From positions 3,703,001-3,767,000 of the forward strand of contig NZ_JAUSXC010000001.1 in the NCBI RefSeq assembly GCF_030823405.1: a DNA stretch of 64,000 bases, in the 5' to 3' direction. The notes beneath the pieces are model-generated. The model was not told the origin of the DNA, did not search any database, and saw only the letters and a program-made list of their open reading frames with translations. Shown here one piece after another: positions 45,784 to 53,707 of this stretch. This DNA is from Chryseobacterium ginsenosidimutans. GTDB taxonomy: Bacteria; Bacteroidota; Bacteroidia; Flavobacteriales; Weeksellaceae. The stretch's first letter is position 1. Each line of letters opens with the position of its first letter. Both the position numbers and the translations under genes were made by a program.

Positions 45784-46095
45784 TTAAGACTGCAAATTAG
45801 GGAAAAGTGCGTAAACTTCATTCTTTAACAGCCCGCTTCCTCCTCCGTAATGATCAATCACCTTCACTTCTTTATCTAAATTTTCACAAAAAACTTTAAT
45901 ATCTTTTTCAAATTGCTCTTCCAATCCTGAACTTAAAAGAATAATTTCTACCGGATTTTCTTTGATATACTCATAGCAAAAATTTTCATCACTCCGGATT
46001 TCTGCTTTCCAGCCTTCATTATTTTCAATGATTCTTTTTAATGTATCGAGAATTTCCTGATTTTTTCCAATGACCAAAAAATTTAATGTTTTCAT
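45784..46095 (-). CDS. Degenerate receiver-like small protein
   Basis: A 103-residue protein with the strand-helix rhythm of a response-regulator receiver domain (LNFLVIGKNQEILDTLKRI, then VEIILLSSGL), but the phosphoacceptor aspartate position after the third strand is occupied by serine. It may be a non-phosphorylated partner protein. The gene sits 10 bases before the Crp/Fnr-family start and 17 bases after the cupin gene, within the same operon. Function unknown. Confidence 0.6.
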   Translation of the reverse strand: MKTLNFLVIGKNQEILDTLKRIIENNEGWKAEIRSDENFCYEYIKENPVEIILLSSGLEEQFEKDIKVFCENLDKEVKVIDHYGGGSGLLKNEVYALFPNLQS

Positions 46096-46112
46096 AAGTG
46101 TTATATTTAAAA

Positions 46113-46460
46113 TTAAATATGAATAAATAATGAAGTTCGCTCTTTCTTTTCAAGGTTTTTGGTTTTATGACCTTTTCCTGAAATGTCTTCGACTAAAAGA
46201 ATTTCTCCGGTCTGAAACTGCCGGATTTCACCCAATGAAGTTTCGATTTCAACACCACCTTGCAAAAGTACAATATATTGCTTCTGTGGAGCACAATGAA
46301 AATCGTAATTGTACTCCGCAGAAACTTTTCTGAACTGTAATTTTTTAACACAAATACTGTCTGAAAGAAAACCGATTTCGCCCTGATCAATTAAAGGAAT
46401 TTCTACCTCTGCGAAATGAGACTCTCCTTTTTCGTCACTGATTATTTTTGTAATTTTCAT
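46113..46460 (-). CDS. Small cupin-domain protein
   Basis: A 115-residue single-domain cupin with the conserved core HCAPQKQYIVLLQGGVEIE and EIRQFQTGEILLVED. Metal-binding residues are not fully obvious, so an enzymatic role is uncertain. It follows the esterase gene by one base, in the dioxygenase operon. Confidence 0.75.
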   Translation of the reverse strand: MKITKIISDEKGESHFAEVEIPLIDQGEIGFLSDSICVKKLQFRKVSAEYNYDFHCAPQKQYIVLLQGGVEIETSLGEIRQFQTGEILLVEDISGKGHKTKNLEKKERTSLFIHI

Positions 46461-46461
46461 T

Positions 46462-47082
46462 TTATTTAAAAATCAATTTATTAGCCAGTTCAATTTCTTC
46501 CTGATTAATGGAATGACCGAAATTAGCGTACACTTTTTCTGTTACATCAGCATTCATTTCTTTTAAAATATTCGCTGTTGCATACACTCTTTCTACCGGA
46601 ACGTGAAAATCAGGATTGCTGGTTCCGAGGAAAATTGGCGTCTGGGCAAAATCACCTTTATAATTTTCACGATTGATTTTATCCCCGATAACTCCACCGA
46701 TAATGGCCACTGCTCCACCAAACTTCTGAGCATTTCTCGCTAAAAATTCTAAGGTAAGACAAGCCCCCTGCGAAAATCCGAAAAAGTAAATATTTTCTGC
46801 TTTAATCCCTGCATCTAAAACTGTTTTCACTGTTTTTTCAATATTTTCTATTGCCGAAGAAAGCCACGGTTCATTTTGTTCCGTCGGAGCGATAAAAGAA
46901 TAAGGATACCAGGTTCCGTTCGTTGCCTGAGGAGCCAGTAATGCATAATCTTCTACATTCAAATGTTGGGATAAACTCAAAATATCCTGTGCACTTCCGC
47001 CACGCCCGTGAATCATTATTAATGCTTTTTGTGCTTGTTCTAACGGTTTTCCTGATGTTTTTATATCTAAAATATGATTCAT
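46462..47082 (-). CDS. Alpha/beta hydrolase, MhqD-like carboxylesterase
   Basis: A 206-residue esterase of the phospholipase/carboxylesterase type. The oxyanion-hole region is MIHGRGGSAQDI, the nucleophile motif GFSQGACLTLE, and the histidine lies in ANFGHSI. It is 2 bases from a ring-cleaving dioxygenase, the same pairing as mhqD-mhqO in quinone/catechol detoxification in Bacillus. Cytoplasmic. Confidence 0.85.
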   Translation of the reverse strand: MNHILDIKTSGKPLEQAQKALIMIHGRGGSAQDILSLSQHLNVEDYALLAPQATNGTWYPYSFIAPTEQNEPWLSSAIENIEKTVKTVLDAGIKAENIYFFGFSQGACLTLEFLARNAQKFGGAVAIIGGVIGDKINRENYKGDFAQTPIFLGTSNPDFHVPVERVYATANILKEMNADVTEKVYANFGHSINQEEIELANKLIFK

Positions 47083-47084
47083 TT

Positions 47085-48038
47085 TTATCTAAATTTTTCT
47101 GTTGGGTAATTAATTTTTGGAAGAACTTCAACCAAATGTTCTCTTTTTTCTTCAAACTGATCCGGCAGATTTAAATGTTCGCCCAAAGAAGCCCATTCTT
47201 CATCTACATCGAAGCCCGGACCTGAAGTGGCAATTTCAAACAAAACACCTCCCGGTTCTTTAAAATATACGGATGTGAAATACTTACGATCCTTTACTTC
47301 AGTATGTTCCAGCCCGAATTTGTTTAATTTTTCAATCATTTCAAGCTGTGTATCTGCATTCGGAGTCGCAAAAGCAACGTGATGAACCGTTCCTCTTCCC
47401 GCCAACCCTTTCAGAGCATTGGGAGTACACAATAAATCAACATATTTTCCCGGCGTATCTTCGGTCCCCAATCTTACTTTGTCTGAAGTTTCAGCAATTA
47501 TCTGATGATCCATCTGAGTAGTCAAAAGTGCAGCCGTTCTTTCATAAGCATTCAACCAGATTTCCACGTGATGAATGCCTTTTATGGCAAAATCTTTAGG
47601 AATAAATCCGTTATAATAGCCTTTTCTCTCATCATTATCATTAAAAACCAGTTCCAATCCCAATCCATCAAAATCTTCCAAATAAATAAAAACCTCACCC
47701 GAAAACCTTTGCTGTGGCTGTTTGTAGGGAATATTAAACTGTTCCAACCGATTCAGCCAATAATCCAATGCATCGATGGATACCGAAAAAGCAGTTGTAT
47801 TCAACATTCCTTTGCCGTGTCTTCCGTTAACCAGACCTTTTCCATACGGGAAAGTGGTCATAATTGTTCCTGGAGTTCCAAATTCGTCTCCGAAATAAAA
47901 GTGATAAACATCGGAATAATCAAAATTTACCGTTTTTTTTATCAATCGAAGCCCTAAAACGCCTGTATAAAAGTTAATATTTTCCTGTGCATCGCCTGTG
48001 ATAGCAGTTACGTGGTGAAGTCCTGTGATGAGTGCCAT
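47085..48038 (-). CDS. Ring-cleaving dioxygenase, MhqO-like (VOC fold)
   Basis: A 317-residue extradiol-type dioxygenase made of two vicinal-oxygen-chelate modules. The first carries GLHHVTAITGDAQENINFYTG with the metal histidine, the second GIHHVEIWLN and HHVAFATPNADTQ, and the Glu ligand is near the C-terminal ..FKEPGGVLFEIATSGPGF. It is similar to MhqO-type enzymes and to its own paralogue at 48443-49375. It probably opens catechol- or hydroquinone-type rings. Operonic with the esterase. Confidence 0.9.
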   Translation of the reverse strand: MALITGLHHVTAITGDAQENINFYTGVLGLRLIKKTVNFDYSDVYHFYFGDEFGTPGTIMTTFPYGKGLVNGRHGKGMLNTTAFSVSIDALDYWLNRLEQFNIPYKQPQQRFSGEVFIYLEDFDGLGLELVFNDNDERKGYYNGFIPKDFAIKGIHHVEIWLNAYERTAALLTTQMDHQIIAETSDKVRLGTEDTPGKYVDLLCTPNALKGLAGRGTVHHVAFATPNADTQLEMIEKLNKFGLEHTEVKDRKYFTSVYFKEPGGVLFEIATSGPGFDVDEEWASLGEHLNLPDQFEEKREHLVEVLPKINYPTEKFR

Positions 48039-48087
48039 TTTTAATTTAAGTTTAAAATTCGAGGATGAAATTTTCCGGTTTTTTGTA

Positions 48088-48381
48088 TTAATTTTCTTTC
48101 AACCAGATATCATTATATTCTTCCGGATGACGTGTGAATTGTGCATGAACATACGGACACAAAGCCAATATTTTCAAATCGTTTTCTCTTGCGTAGGAAA
48201 CCAGTTTTTCCAATAATAATTTTGCAAAACCTTTTCCTGCGTATATTTCGTCGACTTCTGTATGATAAACGGTTAATTTTTTTCCAACCACCGAAATATC
48301 CATTTTTCCTGCTTTAACGTCGTCTGAAAAAAGCTGAACTTCACCTTTTACATTGCCTAAAACTACTTCTGTTCTTTCCAT
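48088..48381 (-). CDS. GNAT-family (YidJ-like) small N-acetyltransferase
   Basis: A 97-residue short GNAT domain. The acetyl-CoA binding loop is seen as VDEIYAGKGFAKLLLEKL, followed by CPYVHAQFTRHPEEY, typical of the YidJ/YjdJ-type group that is only about 95 residues long. Substrate unknown. It lies between the two dioxygenase genes. Confidence 0.85.
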   Translation of the reverse strand: MERTEVVLGNVKGEVQLFSDDVKAGKMDISVVGKKLTVYHTEVDEIYAGKGFAKLLLEKLVSYARENDLKILALCPYVHAQFTRHPEEYNDIWLKEN

Positions 48382-48442
48382 TTTTTTGATTTTTTTAATT
48401 AATAATTTAAAGGTATGATCTTTCTAAAAACTGTGTAATAAC

Positions 48443-49375
48443 CTATGATAATTTCGGTAAAACCTCTTCAATTTTTTCACGTAAAGCTTCGTGTTGCTTT
48501 GGAAGTTTTAAGTTTGTTCCCAATTCATTCAAAGGCTCATCAACAGTGAATCCCGGATTGTCGGTTGCAATTTCGAACAAAACGCCGCCCGGCTCACGGA
48601 AATACAGTGAATAGAAATAATCTCTGTCGATTTTCGGAGTGATGCTTAATCCTGCAGACATTACTTTTTCACGGAATTCCATCAAAACATTGTCATCTTT
48701 TACTCTGAAAGCAACGTGATGATTGGTTCCTGCCGCATTTCTTCCCGCTACAATTTTATCATTTTCAATGATGTCCACAAGATTGGCAGTTTCAATAGCG
48801 TCGGTTGCAAAACGATATCTCTCACCTTCCTGTTTCTGTAAATCGTAACCAAAAATATCTGTCAAAACTTTGATCGTCGGGTCTGCTTTTTTCAATGTTA
48901 AAGTGATATTGTGGAAGCCTTTCAAAGCATTTTCATCTTTAATATCATCGGTTGTCCAGACTTTTCTGTCATCAGGAGTTGATGATTCGATAAACTGTAA
49001 TTGTAAACCATCCGGATCTTTAAATGAAATTAATTTTTCACCAAAAATCTCTCCTTCTTCAACATTTACATTAAATTGTTTGAATCTTTTTTTCCAGAAT
49101 TCCAAACTTCCTTTTGGCACTGAATATCCGATGTGAGTTGCCAAACCAGACCCGTTGGTTCCCTTCCCGATTCCTTCCCACGGAAAGAATGTTAAAATTG
49201 TTCCCGGAGTTCCTTCTTCATTTCCGAAATAAAAGTGATACGTTCCCGGGTCATCAAAGTTTACCGTTTTCTTTACCAATCTTACTCCCAAAACCTGAGT
49301 ATAAAAGTCTAAATTTCTTTTTGCGTTGTCTGCAATCGCTGTGATATGGTGCAGTCCTAAAATTCTATTTTGCAT
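48443..49375 (-). CDS. Ring-cleaving dioxygenase, MhqO-like, paralogue
   Basis: A 310-residue VOC-fold dioxygenase with GLHHITAIADNAKRNLDFYTQ at the start, a second module with GFHNITLTL and HHVAFRVKDD, and a C-terminal YFREPGGVLFEIATDNPGF. It is similar to the enzyme at 47085-48038, so the cluster has two copies. It is the first gene of the run and sits directly behind the shared promoter module with the Crp-type palindrome. Confidence 0.9.
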   Translation of the reverse strand: MQNRILGLHHITAIADNAKRNLDFYTQVLGVRLVKKTVNFDDPGTYHFYFGNEEGTPGTILTFFPWEGIGKGTNGSGLATHIGYSVPKGSLEFWKKRFKQFNVNVEEGEIFGEKLISFKDPDGLQLQFIESSTPDDRKVWTTDDIKDENALKGFHNITLTLKKADPTIKVLTDIFGYDLQKQEGERYRFATDAIETANLVDIIENDKIVAGRNAAGTNHHVAFRVKDDNVLMEFREKVMSAGLSITPKIDRDYFYSLYFREPGGVLFEIATDNPGFTVDEPLNELGTNLKLPKQHEALREKIEEVLPKLS

Positions 49376-49389
49376 GTTGTTTTATTTTT

Positions 49390-49445
49390 ATAGGACAAAT
49401 GTAGGGTGATTGGGAATCCTGTGCATTTAACTAGTTTAATAAATG
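49390..49445 (-). promoter_or_regulatory. Shared promoter module, copy B (dioxygenase operon)
   Basis: Near-copy of 44735-44790: -7 element TACATTTG (49403-49396) and the identical 22-base palindrome CATTTA-N10-TAAATG (49424-49445). It drives the dioxygenase-to-regulator run. Confidence 0.75.
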
Positions 49446-49700
49446 ATGTTTTCTTTTAAAAGATTATAAATTTGCAAATTGTACAATAATATTGTCATTC
49501 CGGAGGAATCTAAGTAAAGTTTTTAAAAATAAAATAGAGAAAATTCATATCAAGGTCTTACGAGACAAGCTTCGTTGTTATTTAATGATTTAATATAGAT
49601 TACTTCTTCATAATTACATCAACTGTTAATTTTTAAAAATCATTATTTAACAAAATTTTAAATATTTAAAAATCAATATATTAAACATAAGAATTAAATT
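49446..49700. other. Intergenic stretch with a repeat, no gene
   Basis: Apart from the 20-base repeat inside it I see only AT-rich DNA. Confidence 0.5.
49493..49512. repeat. 20-base repeat TGTCATTCCGGAGGAATCTA
   Basis: Exact copy of 40288-40307 in the opposite orientation, typical of the short interspersed repeats of this genome type. Confidence 0.75.
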
Positions 49701-49749
49701 ATTTTTCAATAAGTCTACTTTTTTAGTGGACTAATGAAAAATTATGTTT

Positions 49750-49757
49750 TATATTTG
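49750..49757 (+). promoter_or_regulatory. -7 promoter element of the met leader
   Basis: TATATTTG, perfect TAnnTTTG, 28 bases upstream of the leader ATG at 49785. An inverted repeat AGTCTAC / GTGGACT (49712-49732) covers the -33 area and may be an operator. Confidence 0.65.
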
Positions 49758-49784
49758 CAAACGTAATCAGGATATAAAAATAAA

Positions 49785-49883
49785 ATGAACGCAAAATTCA
49801 AAAATAACACAGTAAGAAAACACACCATGAATTTTATGATGATGTATTGCTGCATGCCTATGCTTCATTCCTGTTGTGGTTGA
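49785..49883 (+). CDS. Met/Cys-rich leader peptide (attenuator)
   Basis: A 32-codon frame, MNAKFKNNTVRKHT then MNFMMMYCCMPMLHSCCG. Seven of the 32 residues are Met and four are Cys, ten of these eleven in the last 18 codons, with three consecutive Met codons at 49836-49844. It is followed 27 bases later by a strong terminator and then by an EamA-MetN-MetI-MetQ operon. The bases of its last codons and stop (49876-49883) can pair with the 5' side of the terminator. This is the pattern of a translation-coupled attenuator sensing charged Met-tRNA. Alternatively an unrelated small Cys-rich peptide; the context favours attenuation. Confidence 0.75.
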   Translation: MNAKFKNNTVRKHTMNFMMMYCCMPMLHSCCG

Positions 49884-49907
49884 CCTTACTTTATATGACA
49901 TATTTTT

Positions 49908-49938
49908 AAAGGCTCTACCACGTTGTAGAGCCTTTTTT
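49908..49938 (+). terminator. Attenuator terminator of the met operon
   Basis: Eight-base GC-rich stem GGCTCTAC / GTAGAGCC with a 6-base loop, extended by A-T pairs, followed by a run of six T. It sits between the leader peptide and the first structural gene, where a simple terminator would block the operon. Confidence 0.85.
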
Positions 49939-49965
49939 ATTTACAAAAACAACATTAAAAATATC

Positions 49966-50967
49966 ATGAATACTAATAAAAACAAATGGCTTATTCCCAT
50001 AGCCTTTACCAATATTTATGTAATATGGGGAATTACTTTTCTCGCAATTTCTTTCGGATTAAACGGATTTCCTCCTTTTATTCTTTCAGGTTTCAGATTT
50101 TTGGGCGCAGGAATATTGATGATGGGATATTTACTTGTAAAAGGTGAAAAACCCAATTCTGCAATCAGCTGGAGAAAAAATTCGATAACAGGAATTCTTA
50201 TTCTTACCGGAGGAACCGGACTTGTAGCGTGGGGAGAACAATATGTGACAGCATCTGAAGCGGCGATCGCTATTGCAACCGGTCCGTTTTGGTTTATCGC
50301 TATTGATAAGAAAAACTGGAGTTATTATTTCTCGGATAAATTTATTCCTTTAGGTTTAATTATTGGATTTGTAGGGCTCATTTTATTTCTCAACGGAAGT
50401 GTAAGTTCATCTAATTTACAAGCAGAATTGGCGAATTCATCAATCAGGATAATTGCATTTATAGTTTTGGCATTAAGTTCTGTTGCTTGGGTTTTGGGAT
50501 CTTTATATTCTAAAAAAAATCCGGCAGGTCATTCAACTTTTATGAATATTGCTCAACAACTTATCACTGCCGGGATTGCTTCTTTTCTGATTGCCTTTTT
50601 CAGAAATGAATGGACTGGGTTTTCAATTGTAAAAGTTCCGTTATCAGCATGGCTTGGCTTATTTTTCCTTATTTTTTTCGGATCAATTATCGCTTACCTG
50701 TCCTATATATGGCTTTTGTCTGTAAAACCTGCAGCTTTGGTAAGTACCCACACTTACATCAATCCTATCGTAACAGTAATTGCAGGCTGGATTGTTGCCG
50801 ATCAGACTATTAATACCAATCAATTTTACGGATTAATTATCATCCTTGCCGGAGTTCTTTTAACCAATGTTACCAAATATTTCAAGCTTTCAAAACGATC
50901 AAAAGTAAAAATAAGAAGAATGATAAGACATGTAAACAGAAACAGCAGACCTTATCAACCTATATAA
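49966..50967 (+). CDS. EamA-family (DMT) transporter
   Basis: A 333-residue ten-helix transporter of the drug/metabolite superfamily with two EamA repeats. The start MNTNKNKWLIPIAFTNIYVIWGITF is preferred over the frame's earlier GTG because that part overlaps the attenuator hairpin. It lies 11 bases upstream of metN and behind the Met/Cys-rich leader, which suggests movement of methionine, cysteine or a related compound. The direction of transport is unknown. Confidence 0.85.
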   Translation: MNTNKNKWLIPIAFTNIYVIWGITFLAISFGLNGFPPFILSGFRFLGAGILMMGYLLVKGEKPNSAISWRKNSITGILILTGGTGLVAWGEQYVTASEAAIAIATGPFWFIAIDKKNWSYYFSDKFIPLGLIIGFVGLILFLNGSVSSSNLQAELANSSIRIIAFIVLALSSVAWVLGSLYSKKNPAGHSTFMNIAQQLITAGIASFLIAFFRNEWTGFSIVKVPLSAWLGLFFLIFFGSIIAYLSYIWLLSVKPAALVSTHTYINPIVTVIAGWIVADQTINTNQFYGLIIILAGVLLTNVTKYFKLSKRSKVKIRRMIRHVNRNSRPYQPI

Positions 50968-50978
50968 ATTTAAGTAAA

Positions 50979-52007
50979 ATGATAGAGATAAAGAATATTT
51001 CAAAAACATTTCATCAAAAAAAACAAAGTTTCAAAGCTCTGGATGATGTCAGCCTGAACATAGATTCAGGAGATATTGTCGGAATCATCGGATTTTCGGG
51101 CGCCGGAAAAAGTACACTGATCCGAACGGTGAATCTTCTTGAAAAACCAGATCAGGGCAAAATTATAATCAACGGAAAAGATTTCACGAAATTAAATTCT
51201 AAACAATTAGCAAAAGAGCGAAAAAAAATCGGAATGATTTTCCAGCATTTTAATCTGCTTTCTTCAAGAACGGTTTTTGAAAATATTGCGCTTCCATTAG
51301 AACTGGATAATATCAGCAAAACTGAAATCAATAAAAAAGTTAATGAACTTTTGAAAATTGTAGGCTTGGAAGACAAAGCCAATGATTATCCTAAAAGTCT
51401 TTCGGGCGGACAAAAACAAAGGGTTGCGATTGCAAGAGCGTTGGCAAACGATCCTTATCTCCTGCTTTGTGATGAAGCGACAAGTGCGCTCGATCCGGCA
51501 ACGACTCAATCTATTTTACAGTTATTGAGGGATATTAATCAAAGATTGGGAATTACCATTTTGTTGATTACCCACGAAATGGAAGTCATTAAAACTGTCT
51601 GTAACCACGTTGCGGTGATCGACAAAGGAAAACTATTAATTAAAGGAACTTTAAGCGAGATTGTCTCCAACAAAGAAAATCCTATTATCAAACAATTTTT
51701 AAAATCTGGTGTTATGACTATACCACAAGAACTGAATAAAAAACTACAAAAAGATCCAAAAGATGGATTATTTCCATTGGTTGAGGTTGAGTTAAACGAA
51801 CAAATATCTGTTGAAGAATTGCTTTCAATAGTATATGATAAATATAAAATTCCTTACAAATTGTTGAAGGCAGATGTAGAATATTTGGGAGATTCCAATT
51901 TCGGAAAACTGTTGTTGCAGCTTCAGGGTGAAGAAGAGGAAAACCAGCAAGCCATCTATTATTTCAATCAAAATAAAATTCAAAATACGGTAAGAGGATA
52001 TGCTTAG
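50979..52007 (+). CDS. metN: Methionine ABC transporter, ATP-binding protein
   Basis: A 342-residue ATPase with Walker A GFSGAGKST, signature LSGGQKQRV, and Walker B LLLCDEATSALDP. Residues 260-335 form the C-terminal NIL regulatory domain that binds methionine and slows transport when the amino acid is plentiful. Length and gene order (metN-metI-metQ) fit the methionine uptake system of the MetNIQ type. It overlaps metI by 8 bases. Confidence 0.93.
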   Translation: MIEIKNISKTFHQKKQSFKALDDVSLNIDSGDIVGIIGFSGAGKSTLIRTVNLLEKPDQGKIIINGKDFTKLNSKQLAKERKKIGMIFQHFNLLSSRTVFENIALPLELDNISKTEINKKVNELLKIVGLEDKANDYPKSLSGGQKQRVAIARALANDPYLLLCDEATSALDPATTQSILQLLRDINQRLGITILLITHEMEVIKTVCNHVAVIDKGKLLIKGTLSEIVSNKENPIIKQFLKSGVMTIPQELNKKLQKDPKDGLFPLVEVELNEQISVEELLSIVYDKYKIPYKLLKADVEYLGDSNFGKLLLQLQGEEEENQQAIYYFNQNKIQNTVRGYA

Positions 52008-52656
52008 TGATACGGTGATTTCTCTTTTGTCGAAGGGAGTTTGGGAGACGGTTTATATGACATTCGTGTCTGTTTTTTTTGGATTTGTGTTGGGATTACC
52101 CGTTGGAATTCTGTTGTTTTTTACAAGAAAAGGACAGCTTTTGGAAAATGTAATTTATAATAGAATTTTATCTGTTTTGGTTAATATTTTTCGTTCTATT
52201 CCTTTTATTATTTTGATTGTCTGGATGATTCCTTTTACCAGAAGTATAGTCGGAACATCAATTGGAATGAACGCTGCTTTAGTTCCGTTAAGCATCGGTG
52301 CAGCACCTTTTATTGCAAGATTAGTGGAAAACAGTTTGTTGGAAGTTCCCTACGGATTGATTGAAACCGCAAGAGCTTTGGGAGCGAGTCCTTTTCAGAT
52401 TATCCGAAAGGTTTTGTTGCCGGAAGCACTTTCCTCTTTAATCAATAATGCAACGATTACGCTCATCACTTTGGTCGGTTATTCTGCGATGGGTGGAGCT
52501 GTAGGAGCCGGTGGATTGGGACAAATCGGGTATCAATACGGCTATATCGGTTATGATGCGGTGATTATGAATCTGGTGTTGGGATTATTGGTTGCGATAG
52601 TTTTTATCATTCAATTTTCGGGTGACAGATTGGCGAAGAGATTCGATCATCGTTGA
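52000..52656 (+). CDS. metI: Methionine ABC transporter, permease
   Basis: A 218-residue inner-membrane permease with about five hydrophobic segments. The EAA-type loop contacting MetN is seen as ENSLLEVPYGLIETARALGASPFQ. The ending is typical of MetI. The start overlaps the end of metN, so translation is coupled. Confidence 0.93.
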   Translation: MLSDTVISLLSKGVWETVYMTFVSVFFGFVLGLPVGILLFFTRKGQLLENVIYNRILSVLVNIFRSIPFIILIVWMIPFTRSIVGTSIGMNAALVPLSIGAAPFIARLVENSLLEVPYGLIETARALGASPFQIIRKVLLPEALSSLINNATITLITLVGYSAMGGAVGAGGLGQIGYQYGYIGYDAVIMNLVLGLLVAIVFIIQFSGDRLAKRFDHR

Positions 52657-52748
52657 GTTTGAGTGTTTGAGAATGTTTTAGCGTGAGCGCGCTTTTAAAA
52701 TATAATGTGAATGTGAAGTAGTGTGATGGTTTTGAAAATTCAGCCATC

Positions 52749-52838
52749 GGCGAAAAAATTAGCAAAAAGGAGTAAAGCCATATTTTATTTATTAAAGAAT
52801 TTTAAAAATTTAACCTTTTTGCTTTTTCGCCTTTTTTT
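52749..52838 (+). terminator. Long hairpin between metI and metQ
   Basis: Arms GGCGAAAAA..GCAAAAAGG (52749-52770) and CCTTTTTGCTTTTTCGCC (52814-52831) pair over 18 bases with a 4-base bulge, followed by seven T. It is either a partial terminator or an mRNA-stabilising structure separating metNI from metQ. Confidence 0.65.
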
Positions 52839-52858
52839 AAAAAAGAAAATAATTTACA

Positions 52859-53668
52859 ATGAAAAAAATAAAGATTTTAGGTTTATTAATGGCAGGTTTG
52901 TGGATATTCGCAGCTTGTAATTCGTCGAAAAAAGATAATCCGAATTACATTAAAGTTGGGATCACTTCCGGTCCGGAACAGGAAATTGCAGAAACGGCGA
53001 AAAAAGTAGCGAAAGAAAAATACAATCTTGATGTAGAGCTGGTTTCCTTCAACGATTATGTCGTTCCCAACGAAGCTTTGAATAATGGAGATATCGATGC
53101 CAATGCTTTTCAGCATGTTCCTTATTTGAATGAGCAGTCAAAACAGAGAGGATATAAATTAGCGGTTGTCGGAAATACTTTTGTCTACCCCATTGTAGCG
53201 TATTCAAAAAAGATTAAAAGCATTAATGAGCTTCAAAACGGAAGCACGATTGTTATTCCCAACGACCCGACAAATGGCGGTCGTTCCCTACTTCTTCTAC
53301 AGAAAAATGGTTTATTACAATTAAAAGACGGTATCGGATTATTACCGAAAGTGACTGATATTGTCGGAAATCCGAAACAGTTAAAAATCCTTGAAATCGA
53401 AGCGCCTCAATTGCCAAGAGTGTTGGATGATAAAGAAGTTGTGATCGCGATTATCAATAATAATTTTGCTGCACAAGCCGGATTAGATGCCGACAAACAG
53501 GGAATTTTTAAAGAAGATAAAAATTCGCCTTATGTAAATGTCGTAGTTTCAAGACAGGACAATAAAGATGATGAAAAAGTAAAAAACTTTGTGAAAGCCT
53601 ATGAATCTGATGAGGTTTTGAAAAAAGCGGAAGAGATTTTCAAAGGTGGAGCGGTGAAAGGATGGTAG
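52859..53668 (+). CDS. metQ: Methionine ABC transporter, substrate-binding lipoprotein
   Basis: A 269-residue NlpA/MetQ-family binding protein. The lipobox is FAAC (MKKIKILGLLMAGLWIFAAC), so it is anchored in the membrane facing the periplasm. Family motifs are IKVGITSGPEQEIAETAKKV, DANAFQHVPYL and GGRSLLLLQ. It delivers methionine to MetNI. It is separated from metI by a 202-base gap containing a long hairpin, which can allow a different expression level of the binding protein. Confidence 0.92.
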   Translation: MKKIKILGLLMAGLWIFAACNSSKKDNPNYIKVGITSGPEQEIAETAKKVAKEKYNLDVELVSFNDYVVPNEALNNGDIDANAFQHVPYLNEQSKQRGYKLAVVGNTFVYPIVAYSKKIKSINELQNGSTIVIPNDPTNGGRSLLLLQKNGLLQLKDGIGLLPKVTDIVGNPKQLKILEIEAPQLPRVLDDKEVVIAIINNNFAAQAGLDADKQGIFKEDKNSPYVNVVVSRQDNKDDEKVKNFVKAYESDEVLKKAEEIFKGGAVKGW

Positions 53669-53707
53669 CTAATTGTTAATGCTTAATTGTTAATAAAAAT
53701 GCCACAT

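Noticed and set aside
49758..49910. SAM riboswitch upstream of the methionine operon
   Set aside because: The leader is short, contains a translated Met/Cys-rich frame, and lacks the recognisable conserved core of SAM riboswitches.
52723..52920. 65-codon frame between metI and metQ
   Set aside because: It spans the hairpin and overlaps the metQ signal peptide in another frame.
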